From the NCBI GenBank assembly GCA_002839155.1, contig PGXM01000016.1, positions 1 through 38,486 on the forward strand: a DNA stretch of 38,486 bases, written 5' to 3'. This document shows, piece after piece, positions 18,364-27,861 of the stretch. The translations under genes were made by a program, and so were the position numbers. This stretch comes from Tenericutes bacterium HGW-Tenericutes-1. Lineage in GTDB: Bacteria > Bacillota_I > Bacilli_A > Izemoplasmatales > Hujiaoplasmataceae. The number at the start of each line of letters is the position of its first letter. The stretch's first letter is position 1. The notes under the pieces are model-generated. The model was not told the origin of the DNA, searched no databases, and saw only the letters and a program-made list of their open reading frames with translations.

Positions 18364-19700
18364 TATATGAGTCCTTTTGAAACGAGCAACTGACGAAGTT
18401 GATCTGCAAGTTCAAAATCTTTATTAATTCTCGCTTGTTCCCATTGTTTTATCAGGGACTTTTCTTCAATTGATAATTTGGTTAGATTGAAATCTAATCC
18501 CAAAATGAACAAGAATTTACTCGTTAATGCATAAGCTTGGTTTAACCACTCAAAATCGGGCTTTTGACGCAGTTTTGAGTTAATTGCTTTCATTAGTTGG
18601 TTGAGAGCCGTTAATGCGTTAGGTGTGTTAAAATCAGCTTCCATTGATTCAATAAAATAGTTGTTGATATCAACTAAATCAGAGGCATTTACAACAACAT
18701 TATCCTTTAGTTGATCATTAAGATCAAGCAAACGATAAAGTTGTTCTACACTTTTTTGAACTTTTTGCCATTCTTTATCAAAAACATCAAGTGCTTCGGG
18801 GCTGTAATTCAACGGACTACGGTATTGAGTTGATAACAAAAACATCCGGTAAGCCAGTTTATTGACATTCAAATCTTTGACTAATACGACATTCCCCGTA
18901 CTCTTGCTCATCTTCTCGCCTTCAAGATTTAATCTGCCGTTATGCATCCAGTAATGAGCAACCGTATGGTGATTTTTCGCAAGTGATTGAGCAATTTCAT
19001 TTTCATGATGTGGAAACATTAAATCCGTTCCACCGCCATGAATATCGATTTCTTCACCAAAGATATCATCAATCATCGCAACGCATTCTGTGTGCCATCC
19101 AGGACGACCGTCAGAAAAGTTTGTATGCCAATGAATGCCTTCTTCAGTTTTTTTCCATAAAGTGAAATCTAAAGGACTTTCTTTTTTCTCATTAATTTCA
19201 ATACGAGATCCTGAAATTAAGTCATCCAATTTCCGGTTAGACAATTGTCCATATTCTTTGAGTTTTGAGACACGGAAATAAACATCACCCTCAATTTCAT
19301 AAGCATAGCCAATCGTAATTAATCCTTGAATGTAATCAACGATTTTTGGCATGTACTCGGTGACTTTTGGTTTTATATAATCGGTTCTACTATTTAATGA
19401 AGCGACATCCTTTAAAAATGCATTAATGTATTTCTCACTAATCGTCTTTTCATCGACGCCTTCTTCTTTGGCTTTTTGAATGATTTTATCATCGACATCG
19501 GTAAAATTAGAGGCAAATTTGACGACCATTCCCTGAGATTCAAAATAGCGTCTAACCGTGTCGAAAACAACAACGGGACGAGCGTTGCCAATGTGAATAT
19601 AGTTATAAACGGTCGGTCCGCAGACATACATTGAAACAATCCCTTGATGTCTTGGAACGAACGTTTCTAATTGATTGGTATAAGAATTAAATATTTTCAT
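18363..19700 (-). CDS. cysS: Cysteinyl-tRNA synthetase
   Basis: This is class I CysRS, 445 residues, charging tRNA-Cys. The zinc ligand C27 lies in YVCGPTVYNYIHIGNARP with the HIGH-type motif HIGN at 36-39. Further zinc residues are in GWHTECVAM and FPHHENEIAQ, and KMSKS is at 263-267. The DALR and C-terminal domains follow. The start is ATG 19700, with AAGGA 10 bases upstream, rather than an upstream frame extension. It has its own promoter and no room for a T-box leader. Bacillus neighbours gltX and cysE are not present upstream. Confidence 0.97.
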   Translation of the reverse strand: MKIFNSYTNQLETFVPRHQGIVSMYVCGPTVYNYIHIGNARPVVVFDTVRRYFESQGMVVKFASNFTDVDDKIIQKAKEEGVDEKTISEKYINAFLKDVASLNSRTDYIKPKVTEYMPKIVDYIQGLITIGYAYEIEGDVYFRVSKLKEYGQLSNRKLDDLISGSRIEINEKKESPLDFTLWKKTEEGIHWHTNFSDGRPGWHTECVAMIDDIFGEEIDIHGGGTDLMFPHHENEIAQSLAKNHHTVAHYWMHNGRLNLEGEKMSKSTGNVVLVKDLNVNKLAYRMFLLSTQYRSPLNYSPEALDVFDKEWQKVQKSVEQLYRLLDLNDQLKDNVVVNASDLVDINNYFIESMEADFNTPNALTALNQLMKAINSKLRQKPDFEWLNQAYALTSKFLFILGLDFNLTKLSIEEKSLIKQWEQARINKDFELADQLRQLLVSKGLI

Positions 19701-19726
19701 GATGAACACATCCTTTTCACTACACA

Positions 19727-19755
19727 ATTATATAAGATTATCATTTTTATTACAA
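19727..19755 (-). promoter_or_regulatory. cysS promoter
   Basis: The -35 TTGTAA (19750-19755) and -10 TATAAT (19727-19732) are separated by 17 bases. The leader is only about 20 bases. Confidence 0.75.
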
Positions 19756-19821
19756 TGATGAATACGATAAATCAAGAAGCATGTCATGAATAAATATTGA
19801 ATATAATATTGTTTTTTGGTC

Positions 19822-19850
19822 AAAAAAAAGACCCTTACGAGAAGTGTCTT
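19822..19850 (-). terminator. Intrinsic terminator after cspA
   Basis: On the minus strand AAGACACTT-CTCGT-AAGGGTCTT forms a stem with one mismatch, followed by a run of T, 25 bases after the cspA stop. Confidence 0.8.
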
Positions 19851-19874
19851 TCTTTTGGTTTGTCTTCGCTAAGA

Positions 19875-20072
19875 TTAAAGTTTTACGATATTTGCAGCTT
19901 GTGGTCCACGAGCGCCGTTCGTAACGTCAAAAGAAACCTTTTGTCCGTTTTCGAGGGCCTTGTAGCCGTCGCCTTGGATAGCTGAGTAATGAGCGAAAAT
20001 GTCTTTGCCATCTTCACCAGTGATGAATCCGTAACCTTTTTCTGCGTTAAACCATTTTACTGTGCCGTTCAT
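19875..20072 (-). CDS. cspA: Cold-shock domain protein
   Basis: This is a 65-residue single cold-shock domain that binds single-stranded RNA/DNA as an RNA chaperone. It starts [18 protein letters not shown] (RNP1 is KGYGFI). RNP2 is DIFAHYSAI, with Ala-His-Tyr in place of the common Val-His-Phe. It has its own promoter and terminator. The AAGGAG ribosome site is unusually far (about 15 bases) from the ATG. Confidence 0.95.
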   Translation of the reverse strand: MNGTVKWFNAEKGYGFITGEDGKDIFAHYSAIQGDGYKALENGQKVSFDVTNGARGPQAANIVKL

Positions 20073-20118
20073 GTGTTAATTGTGTTTCTCCTTAAATTAA
20101 AATTTTGATGCTGTATAC

Positions 20119-20147
20119 ATTATACATCGATAACTTTTAAAATGCAA
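20119..20147 (-). promoter_or_regulatory. cspA promoter
   Basis: The -35 TTGCAT (20142-20147), a 17-base spacer and a perfect -10 TATAAT (20119-20124) give a leader of about 40 bases, short for a cold-shock gene. Confidence 0.75.
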
Positions 20148-20198
20148 GTCATAATTCATCAAATCTTAATTAGGGCGACACTACGCGATAATTTATGA

Positions 20199-21473
20199 TT
20201 AATCTTCTTCAGAATTATCATCTGAAAGTAAAGGTTGTTCTTGATAGTTTAAGATTTTGTCCGTTGATATTTTATTGAATTTGGTTGATATTTTTTCGAC
20301 ACGAGAATTGACATCAATCGACTGTTTCGTTAATTTTTGAATGTTGTCATGGAGTTTTGCCCATTCGACGTCAAACTTAACAAATTCTTTTTTTAACATC
20401 GATAATTCATCTTTTATTTGTTCGGAGTATTTCGAACGTTCGTAGTCAATTCGAATCGCTAGGAATGAAGAGAGTAGCGGAATAAGGGTTGTTGGGGAAA
20501 CAATCGTGACTTTCTTATTGGCTGAATATTCAATAACGTTTGGTAATTTTGAATGAAGTAACGATAATACACCATCACTTGCGACGAACATTAAAGCGAA
20601 ATCAACCGTGATACCTTCAATAATGTATTTAGAAGAAATTTCTGTAATTCTTTTTTTAACGTCTGCACCAAAAGCTGAAATGATTTTTTCTTCTTCCTCT
20701 TTGGTTAAATTCTTATTATCAAATAATTTGGCATATTCTGAGAAAGGAAACTTCGAGTCAATGGCAATAACACCATAAGGTTCAGGCATATAAATGACCG
20801 CATCAGCGCGAACTTTTTCGCTTTTGCCTGATGCTTCTTTAATGGTTTTTTGTAATTCATATAATTTGTTATTATCGCCAAAAACACTGAATAATAATTG
20901 GTTTAATTGATACTCACCAAAAGATCCTCTCGTTTGATTGTTCGTCAATATTTGTTGCAAACCCATCATCTCAGAAGATAATGCTTCAATATTTTTTTGC
21001 GCTTCATCAATGACTTTAATTCTTTCGGCGATTTGAACGAAAGTTTTATTCGTATCGACGAATCCATTTTTTAACCGGTCTTCAACTTTTTCATTGATGG
21101 ATGACATTTGTTTTTCAATCGTTTCGGTGAGTTTCAAAAAATCACCATTCAATTTTGAAGAAATCTTATCTTGAAATTGATTTAACTCATTATTAACATT
21201 CAGTCTAAAATTGGCAATATCAGTCGTTGATTTCTCGTTATTCTCACTTAGTTTGATATTCACCTTATCATTAAATGACATAATCGATTCATTGATGGAT
21301 TGATTTACTGCGACTCGGAGTTCAGTGATATTTTTTGAAAATTCCTTATCGAGAAAAACAAACTCCTCATGAAAGTTTTGAGTTTGTGGTTTTCGAAAAT
21401 GAAAGATTATAGTGATTGTTATTAAAGCGATTAACAAAAAAGTGATAATACCAGTGATTATTTCTAAATACAT
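20199..21473 (-). CDS. rmuC: RmuC family protein
   Basis: RmuC family proteins limit DNA rearrangement at inverted repeats and carry a nuclease-like core. This one has 424 residues. An N-terminal membrane helix (about 4-26) precedes a long coiled coil (to about 175). The RmuC domain follows, with RGSFGEYQLNQLL, ADAVIYMPEPYGVIAIDSKFPFSEY and FALMFVASDGVLSLL, then a second coiled coil. The ATG follows AAGGAGATGACG. It is 12 bases downstream of cls, probably in the same transcript. The biochemical role is not settled even for the family. Confidence 0.92.
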   Translation of the reverse strand: MYLEIITGIITFLLIALITITIIFHFRKPQTQNFHEEFVFLDKEFSKNITELRVAVNQSINESIMSFNDKVNIKLSENNEKSTTDIANFRLNVNNELNQFQDKISSKLNGDFLKLTETIEKQMSSINEKVEDRLKNGFVDTNKTFVQIAERIKVIDEAQKNIEALSSEMMGLQQILTNNQTRGSFGEYQLNQLLFSVFGDNNKLYELQKTIKEASGKSEKVRADAVIYMPEPYGVIAIDSKFPFSEYAKLFDNKNLTKEEEEKIISAFGADVKKRITEISSKYIIEGITVDFALMFVASDGVLSLLHSKLPNVIEYSANKKVTIVSPTTLIPLLSSFLAIRIDYERSKYSEQIKDELSMLKKEFVKFDVEWAKLHDNIQKLTKQSIDVNSRVEKISTKFNKISTDKILNYQEQPLLSDDNSEED

Positions 21474-21485
21474 AACGTCATCTCC

Positions 21486-23006
21486 TTAAAATAATGGACT
21501 AAATAAATTGACGAGTCCTTGAGCCAAGCGAACAAAAAGACCTCGTTTATTCCATGATTCACGATCTATTTTGACTGACTTTTCTAAATCTTGATTGAAA
21601 CTATGAACTACATCTAGCGTTGCTTTATTAGAAAAAATCGATGTCACTTCAAAATTCAAATGGAAACTTCTAGGATCAAAATTAACGGACCCAAGCGAAC
21701 AGACGATATCGTCAATTACTAAAATCTTTGAATGAATAAAATGATCTTTATACTCATAAATCTCAACACCAAAAGATAATAATGCTTCGTAATATGATCT
21801 AGTTGCGAAGCCAGCTGTTTTTGTATCTGATAGTCCTGGCACTAGTATTTGTACTTTGACACCACTTTGAACTGCGATTTTCATCGCAAGCATCATCTCA
21901 GGTTCAATGATGAGATAAGGCGTAACTATCTTAATTGATTTCTTTGCATGGTTAATCATTTTCAAATAAATATCTTTGATTAAGCCATTTTCATAATCAG
22001 GTCCAGACTCTACGACGGTAAACAGTCCTTCAAATAGTTCGATGGTTTTATCTAGAGGTTTTTCTAATACTTCATTGAGTACATAGTACCAATCTTTAAT
22101 AAAAACATTTTGAATACTGGTCACGCCATTGCCTTTGATTAGGACGTGGGAATCGCGCCAAAAGCCGAATTTCTTCGATAAATGATTGTATTCGTCGGCG
22201 AGATTCATTCCCCCCACAAACCCCACTTTTCCATCAATGACAATGGCTTTACGGTGATTTCTAAAATTGACGTTGGTATTGAGTGGTGATAATTCCTGAG
22301 GATCGAAAACTGCGACTTTAACCCCCGCATTTTTTAAGTCTTGAAGGTATTTTTTTTGGACATATTTTTCTGAACCAAAGTGGTCATAGAGTAAATAGAC
22401 ATCCAATCCTTGAATCGCTTTATCTTTTAATACGTCTAGTACCATTTTCCCTGTCGTATCCGTTTTTAGAATATAGAATTCCATCATGATGTAATCTTTC
22501 GCTTGATTCATCTCATCAATTAACCTGGGAAAGAATTCATCACCGTTATTTAAAAGTTCAACGTAAGTATCATTTTCATAAACTGATCTGCTGGTAATAT
22601 GATGAATAAATTTAAAGATTGATCCAACGTCAGAATCATCGAGATTGGGTTTTGTCGGTTCTTCATATTTTAGAAAGTCTTTATTCGCAATCATGGGCCT
22701 GGTCTTTTCTAGGCGTTTCGTTCTAAAATCGCGAGCGAAAATAAAATACAAAAGAATACCCATTAATGGGTTGAATAGCATTAATAAAATCCAGTGCGAT
22801 TTTTTGTATGCATAGGTTTGTTTAAATAAAATTCGAAGGGTAATAAAGATGGCAAGTAACCCCATGATAATTTCTAATACTAAAACAAAAATACCACTAG
22901 GAATTATATTTCTTATGCTTGAAAAGTTCATATATTGGACGATAACGACGGTGTAGATGAACAAAACGGCGATGACCATCGCTACGACAAAAAATATTCG
23001 TTTCAT
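21486..23006 (-). CDS. cls: Cardiolipin synthase (phospholipase D family)
   Basis: This membrane enzyme joins two phosphatidylglycerols into cardiolipin. It has 506 residues. N-terminal membrane helices (about 5-27, 35-60 and 70-92) are followed by two PLD domains. The first HKD motif is HRKAIVIDGKVGFVGG from H251, the second HSKILVIDDIVCSLGSVNFD from H425. The FNPLMGILLYFIFARDF stretch before the first domain is usual for Cls. The ATG follows CGGAGGA. Its promoter is not clear; TATCAT lies about 30 bases upstream with a poor -35. It is upstream of rmuC. Confidence 0.94.
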   Translation of the reverse strand: MKRIFFVVAMVIAVLFIYTVVIVQYMNFSSIRNIIPSGIFVLVLEIIMGLLAIFITLRILFKQTYAYKKSHWILLMLFNPLMGILLYFIFARDFRTKRLEKTRPMIANKDFLKYEEPTKPNLDDSDVGSIFKFIHHITSRSVYENDTYVELLNNGDEFFPRLIDEMNQAKDYIMMEFYILKTDTTGKMVLDVLKDKAIQGLDVYLLYDHFGSEKYVQKKYLQDLKNAGVKVAVFDPQELSPLNTNVNFRNHRKAIVIDGKVGFVGGMNLADEYNHLSKKFGFWRDSHVLIKGNGVTSIQNVFIKDWYYVLNEVLEKPLDKTIELFEGLFTVVESGPDYENGLIKDIYLKMINHAKKSIKIVTPYLIIEPEMMLAMKIAVQSGVKVQILVPGLSDTKTAGFATRSYYEALLSFGVEIYEYKDHFIHSKILVIDDIVCSLGSVNFDPRSFHLNFEVTSIFSNKATLDVVHSFNQDLEKSVKIDRESWNKRGLFVRLAQGLVNLFSPLF

Positions 23007-23089
23007 ATAGTTCCTCCGATTATTTCTTCACTTCTATGATACCATAAATTCGCGTTTCTATAAATGTATTATTAATAGAATATCATCAT

Positions 23090-23128
23090 AAAAAAATCAA
23101 AATCGGATTTTAATCCCATTTTGATTTT
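23090..23128 (-). terminator. Intrinsic terminator after the DUF1508 gene
   Basis: AAAATCAAAAT (minus-strand order, 23118-23128) pairs with ATTTTGATTTT (23093-23103), with extra inner pairs and one mismatch. A T run follows on the minus strand, 19 bases after the gene's stop. Confidence 0.85.
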
Positions 23129-23146
23129 AGTCATAAGTAGCTATGT

Positions 23147-24070
23147 TTATTCAACGATTTTAGCGTCTTGATAAAAACGTCTAACTGAATCAAGTGCACT
23201 GAGACAGTTTTCTTCATTTGGATAAGTTTCGCCCGATAATAATAAAGACTTATTTGAAGCATAAAGTTTAAATTGAAAACGACCGACTTTGTCTTTCATC
23301 ACTCTAAAATTACCAGCTTCAATTGCCTTTTTAATCACTTCTAAACTTTGTAAAGCTGAAGCTTTTGAACTATAGGTATTTGATTCAAATAACACTTCAC
23401 CATTCGATGCTTTTAAACGGAATAATATTTCACCACTGAGTTCATCGAATTCAAATTTACCGTTATTCGCAGGTTCTATCGGTTTTAATTCTACAAGTTC
23501 TTCACGCATATCTTCAGGACTTATCGCATCTAAATTAAGAACTTTGTCATTATTATAAAACTTCTTAACGGATTCAGATGCAGATTGTGCTCTTGCGACA
23601 GATTCGTAAAATTCACCGGTAGCGATAACTCTCGCTTTATTAGAGTTATAAAGTAAGAACTGCGTATAATTACTCTTGTCCGTATAGAATTCAAAAACAC
23701 CCGCTTCAACATTTTTCTTCAAGGTTTCAATCCCTGATGCCGCTCCTGCTTTTGATGCATAAGCTTGGCTAACAATGAGTATTTCACCATTGGATGCTTT
23801 TAATCGGTACTTAAATCCTCCCGCTTCAGGATAAATTTCATATTTTCCTGAATAACGACCTGATGATGTTTCTGCCTTTGGTTTTTCAGGCACTTTTTCA
23901 ACCTTTGGTAATGCTTTTACTGTTGGCGCGATTGGTTCTTCAATTTTAGTCATGACTGGCGTCGGTTCTGCTTTGGGAGTCACGACCACCGCTTCTGTCT
24001 TCACTTGAGCCTTGACTGGTTCATTTTGACCTTTCATCTTGTCTTTTATCTTTCTTCTGAAAAAACACAT
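23147..24070 (-). CDS. Four-repeat DUF1508 (YegP-like) protein
   Basis: This is a 307-residue protein of unknown function. After a basic N-terminus (CFFRRKIKDKMK) comes a Pro/Lys/Glu/Val-rich linker (about 18-70). Four DUF1508 repeats follow at about 75-121, 126-172, 204-250 and 255-300. Repeats 1 and 3 share F(K/L)(Y/F)RLKASNGE(I/V)L, with (A/S)SKA(G/S)A before the helix. Repeats 2 and 4 share F.LY.SNK and ETY/EFY. This suggests a two-repeat unit was duplicated. E. coli YegP has two repeats. No signal peptide or membrane helix is evident. The ATG has AGGGGTGATG upstream, and the gene is monocistronic. Confidence 0.85.
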   Translation of the reverse strand: MCFFRRKIKDKMKGQNEPVKAQVKTEAVVVTPKAEPTPVMTKIEEPIAPTVKALPKVEKVPEKPKAETSSGRYSGKYEIYPEAGGFKYRLKASNGEILIVSQAYASKAGAASGIETLKKNVEAGVFEFYTDKSNYTQFLLYNSNKARVIATGEFYESVARAQSASESVKKFYNNDKVLNLDAISPEDMREELVELKPIEPANNGKFEFDELSGEILFRLKASNGEVLFESNTYSSKASALQSLEVIKKAIEAGNFRVMKDKVGRFQFKLYASNKSLLLSGETYPNEENCLSALDSVRRFYQDAKIVE

Positions 24071-24092
24071 TATTCATCACCCCTTTGATTTC

Positions 24093-24098
24093 ATTATA
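24093..24098 (-). promoter_or_regulatory. -10 element for the DUF1508 gene
   Basis: A perfect TATAAT lies 23 bases before the ATG; the best -35 is poor (TTTAAT, 16-base spacer). The leader must be very short. Confidence 0.5.
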
Positions 24099-24134
24099 CA
24101 TCATTCGGTGATTTATTAAAGGTGAAACACTATT

Positions 24135-25940
24135 TTATTCAACTGTTATTTTTTTATCATATTGAAGACGATAAAGATTATAATAGTGTCCTTTATTACG
24201 TAAAAGTTGTTGATGCGAACCTGATTCAATGATTTTTCCCTTTTGCATGACCATGATTTTATTCACGTGTTGAATGGTCGATAATCGGTGAGCGACGATG
24301 AGCATCGTACCAATGTTCATCATCTTTTTCAAGGAATCTTGAATTAAAATTTCAGTTTCAGTATCGATATTAGCTGTCGCTTCATCGAGGATCATAATCG
24401 ATGGTTTATGAACGACCGTTCTTGCAAAACTTAGTAATTGTCGTTGTCCGCTTGAAAAATTATTTCCGCGTTCTCTTACAATTTCGCCATATTTATTTGG
24501 AAGTCTGTCAATAAAACGATCAGCGCCAACATAAGTGCTAGCTTCAACGATTTCATTATCGGTGATCTCATCATCCATTAACTTGATATTTGAAGCAATT
24601 GTTCCGCTGAATAAGAAAACATCTTGAAGCATTTGACCAATTTGAGATCGCAATGAATCAATTTTGATATTCCGAATATCAACGTCATCAATCAGAATTT
24701 GTCCTTTTTGAATATCGTAGTTTCGAACGATTAATGATAAAATCGTAGTCTTACCCGAACCCGTTGCCCCAACAAACGCAATCGTTTCTTTGGGCTCAAC
24801 GATAAATGATACATCTTTTAAAATCCAGTCTTCACCTAGGTAAGCAAACCAAACATTTCTAAACTCAATTTTTCCTTTGAGATCTTTAAGTTCGATAGCT
24901 TCAGGCGTATTGAGCACTTCAGGTTGTGTATCAATGATTTCAAAGATTCTTTCACCTGAAGTAAATGCGGATTGTAATACATCGAATTGTTCAGCGAGTT
25001 CTTGAATCGGATTAAAAAACTTGTTGATGTATTGAGTAAATGCATAGAGCACACCAAATGAAATGGTACCCGCAATCGCAAGTAATGAGCCATACCAAAA
25101 GACGATGATAAGTGCAACCATATATATAGCATACATCAAAGGTCTAAAAATCGAGAAATTAAGAACAGATAACGAGTATCCTTTTCTTAGTTTCTTTGAA
25201 CGTTCTTTAAATTCATTGTATTTTTTCTTTTCACGATTGAAGATTTGGATGAGTTTCATACCGGATAAATGTTCTGATAGGTACGCATTTAAACCCGACA
25301 CTTGATAACGTACATTGCGGTACGCTTTTCTAGAGAATTTTCTAAAGACATAGGAAGCAACCGCAACCATCGGAACAGTCACAGAAATATAGAGTGTTAA
25401 AATTGGACTCTTAATAGCCATGATGACAAAAACACCAACGATGGTCAAAGAATTTCTAAATAGGTTGATTAATACATCGGTATAAAGTGAATTCAATGTG
25501 TTTGTGTCACTTGTTACCCGAGTAACGAGTTTACCGATAGGAATTTTATTGAACTGAGAAATCGAAAAACGCTCGATTTGTCCAAAGACTTCTTTACGAA
25601 TATTAAAGATTATTTTTTGTCCGGTGATTTGTAATAACATCGATTGTTTATAAGAAAGGAAAGCATTGATAATCATCGTTGCGAAATACGCAATGACGAT
25701 TAAAATAATCTTCGTAAAATTAATGTTGTCTTCACCTAACGAATCCAATACTTCAGCAATAAACAACGGTCCAATCAAATCAAGGGTTACTAATAATAGC
25801 ACCATACACATTGCTAATATGAGTTGAGGGATAAAAGGTTTTACATAACTGATAAGACGAATGATAATCGCTTTATCCGTCATATTCCTTACGTGGATGC
25901 CTTCAATGTCTACGACTTGTTTTTTCTTATTCTTAGCCAT
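24135..25940 (-). CDS. ABC exporter half-transporter, catalytic-site partner
   Basis: This is a type IV (B-family) exporter half of 601 residues: six membrane helices (to about 330), then an ATPase with Walker A GATGSGKT (391-398) and Walker B ILDEA with catalytic E520. The signature is degenerate: FSSGQ (495-499) instead of LSGGQ. This complements the degenerate site of its partner, as in LmrCD, BmrCD and TM287/288 heterodimers. The ATG directly abuts the partner's TAA, with GGGGGTGGAG as ribosome site. Drug or lipid export is likely, but the substrate cannot be read from sequence. Confidence 0.93.
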   Translation of the reverse strand: MAKNKKKQVVDIEGIHVRNMTDKAIIIRLISYVKPFIPQLILAMCMVLLLVTLDLIGPLFIAEVLDSLGEDNINFTKIILIVIAYFATMIINAFLSYKQSMLLQITGQKIIFNIRKEVFGQIERFSISQFNKIPIGKLVTRVTSDTNTLNSLYTDVLINLFRNSLTIVGVFVIMAIKSPILTLYISVTVPMVAVASYVFRKFSRKAYRNVRYQVSGLNAYLSEHLSGMKLIQIFNREKKKYNEFKERSKKLRKGYSLSVLNFSIFRPLMYAIYMVALIIVFWYGSLLAIAGTISFGVLYAFTQYINKFFNPIQELAEQFDVLQSAFTSGERIFEIIDTQPEVLNTPEAIELKDLKGKIEFRNVWFAYLGEDWILKDVSFIVEPKETIAFVGATGSGKTTILSLIVRNYDIQKGQILIDDVDIRNIKIDSLRSQIGQMLQDVFLFSGTIASNIKLMDDEITDNEIVEASTYVGADRFIDRLPNKYGEIVRERGNNFSSGQRQLLSFARTVVHKPSIMILDEATANIDTETEILIQDSLKKMMNIGTMLIVAHRLSTIQHVNKIMVMQKGKIIESGSHQQLLRNKGHYYNLYRLQYDKKITVE

Positions 25941-27716
25941 TTACTCCACCCCCTCAATCTCGTCTTCAAGCTGTTGCTGCAAGACGAGTTGTTGATAGAA
26001 AGGTGATGAAGTCATTAACTCATCATGTTTCCCAATCGCAACCAATTTACCATCATCGATGACAATGATTTTATCCGAATCTTTAATCGTTGAGATTCGA
26101 TGCGCAATTAAAATCGTTGTTTTATCAACTCTTAATTTTTTCAGATTTGCTAAAATCATTTCTTCTGTTTTTGTATCGACAGCACTAAATGAATCATCCA
26201 TAATTAAAATCTTAGGATCTTTCACAAGCGCTCTAGCAATCGAAACTCTTTGTTTTTGACCGCCCGATAAAGTGACACCTCGTTCACCCACCATCGTTTG
26301 ATATCCATTCGGAAAATCGACGATGTTTTCATGAACATCACTTTCAATGGCCATTTCGGTAATTAAATCAAGATTGTTTTCATCCAGCGCAAATCCAATA
26401 TTGTTTTCAATGGTATCAGAGAAAATAAAATTATCTTGAGGAACATAACCAATGGCATTTCGAATCGATTGAATCGGTAATTTCATGATGTCGATGTCAT
26501 CAATCATCACTTCATTTTCTTTTAAATTATAAAGTCTTAGTAGTAAATCAACAATCGTCGTTTTACCCGAGCCGGTTCTACCAATGATACCAACCGTTTC
26601 TCCAACTTCAATGGTAAAACTAATATTTTTTAGTACTTCCATTTTTTGCGAAGGATATCTGAAGGTCAAATTATTAAATACAATCTTTCCTTCAATGTTA
26701 TCAGTTTGTTTAACATCGGCTGAATCAACGATTTCTATCGGTTGATCCAACAAATTATTAATGCGTTGTAAACTCGCTTTAGCTTGAGCACGCATATTAA
26801 TGAGTCTACCTACGGCCATCATCGGCCAAACCATCGTGCCAAAATAAGAAATGTAGCGTGTCAAATCACCGATACTAAACTTTCCAGGATCAACGTCGGT
26901 TAATCCAACGGTTTTATACACTAAGTAACCACCGATTGCAATCATCATGATGCGAATAACCGTGATAAACATTTCAATGCCAACATGCATCAAGGTTGAA
27001 GCTTTGATATGAGAAACACTCTTATCATAATTGTTTTTATTAATCTTTTCAAAGGCGCGAATTTCTCTTAATTCGTTGACGAAGGCTTTAATAACGGAAA
27101 TACCATAAAAGTTCTCTTGAGTGAAATCACTCATTTCTTCAAACGCTTTTTGTCTCGCTTTAAATTTTCTACCCGTTATTCTTGAAACAAATGCGGACAA
27201 TATAGAAACCATGAATAAAGGTATTAAGGCAAAGAACGTTAAGGTATGATCGAGTTGATACATTTTATAAAAAGCAAGTCCCCCTAAGAACAGTATATCA
27301 AATGCCATCATCATGCCGGGGCCAAACGCCATACGAACCGCTTCTAAATCATTGGTAAAATACGCCATTAATCCCCCAGATTTATTCTCTTGGTAGAAAC
27401 GACGTGATAATTTCTCAGCGTGTGAGAACATTTTATTGCGTAATTCAAAATCAATTCTTCTAGATGTTCCCATGATAAAAATCCGCCATAAAAATCTTCC
27501 AGCAACAATAATTAATCCCCATAAAATGAGATCTTTGATGTAGATTTTAAGAATGGCTTCTGTTAATGTATTTGATTCAATTCCTTCAATAATCGATCCG
27601 GTAACATCCGGTATTAATAGTTGAACATAGTCAACAGTAATTAATGCCGCAATCCCAATAAGAAAAAATATTCCATATTTAAGGTAGAACCGATTAACGT
27701 GTTTTCCAAATAGCAT
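25941..27716 (-). CDS. ABC exporter half-transporter, degenerate-site partner
   Basis: This is the 591-residue first gene of the exporter pair: a six-helix membrane domain, Walker A GRTGSGKT (379-386) and intact signature LSGGQ (483-487). Its Walker B ends MDDS, with D508 where the catalytic Glu normally stands. Its own ATP site is therefore expected to be non-hydrolytic. Its intact signature should complete the active site of the downstream subunit. The ATG has GGGAGTGATG upstream. It is preceded by its own promoter and a 6-bp inverted repeat. Confidence 0.93.
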   Translation of the reverse strand: MLFGKHVNRFYLKYGIFFLIGIAALITVDYVQLLIPDVTGSIIEGIESNTLTEAILKIYIKDLILWGLIIVAGRFLWRIFIMGTSRRIDFELRNKMFSHAEKLSRRFYQENKSGGLMAYFTNDLEAVRMAFGPGMMMAFDILFLGGLAFYKMYQLDHTLTFFALIPLFMVSILSAFVSRITGRKFKARQKAFEEMSDFTQENFYGISVIKAFVNELREIRAFEKINKNNYDKSVSHIKASTLMHVGIEMFITVIRIMMIAIGGYLVYKTVGLTDVDPGKFSIGDLTRYISYFGTMVWPMMAVGRLINMRAQAKASLQRINNLLDQPIEIVDSADVKQTDNIEGKIVFNNLTFRYPSQKMEVLKNISFTIEVGETVGIIGRTGSGKTTIVDLLLRLYNLKENEVMIDDIDIMKLPIQSIRNAIGYVPQDNFIFSDTIENNIGFALDENNLDLITEMAIESDVHENIVDFPNGYQTMVGERGVTLSGGQKQRVSIARALVKDPKILIMDDSFSAVDTKTEEMILANLKKLRVDKTTILIAHRISTIKDSDKIIVIDDGKLVAIGKHDELMTSSPFYQQLVLQQQLEDEIEGVE

Positions 27717-27746
27717 ATCATCACTCCCGTAGTTAACAACATTACA

Positions 27747-27775
27747 ATTTTAATATATTATCATCAATAATTCAA
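27747..27775 (-). promoter_or_regulatory. Promoter of the ABC exporter pair
   Basis: The -35 TTGAAT (27770-27775), 17-base spacer and -10 TAAAAT (27747-27752) lie about 30 bases before the start codon. An inverted repeat ACAGTT-ATTG-AACTGT (27790-27805) lies just upstream of the -35. Confidence 0.55.
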
Positions 27776-27816
27776 TTTAAATTAAGAATACAGTTCAATA
27801 ACTGTCTTCATAAAAT

Positions 27817-27848
27817 AAAAACGTTGGGTGTGGATTCCCAACGTTTTT
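27817..27848 (-). terminator. Intrinsic terminator after rpsI
   Basis: A perfect 12-bp stem (AAAAACGTTGGG/CCCAACGTTTTT) with an 8-base loop is followed by T-rich sequence, 14 bases after the rpsI stop. Confidence 0.92.
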
Positions 27849-27861
27849 TAATTTTGGCTGA

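Noticed and set aside
19701-19760. T-box riboswitch ahead of cysS
   Set aside because: The promoter -10 lies only about 27 bases before the start codon, so no T-box can fit.
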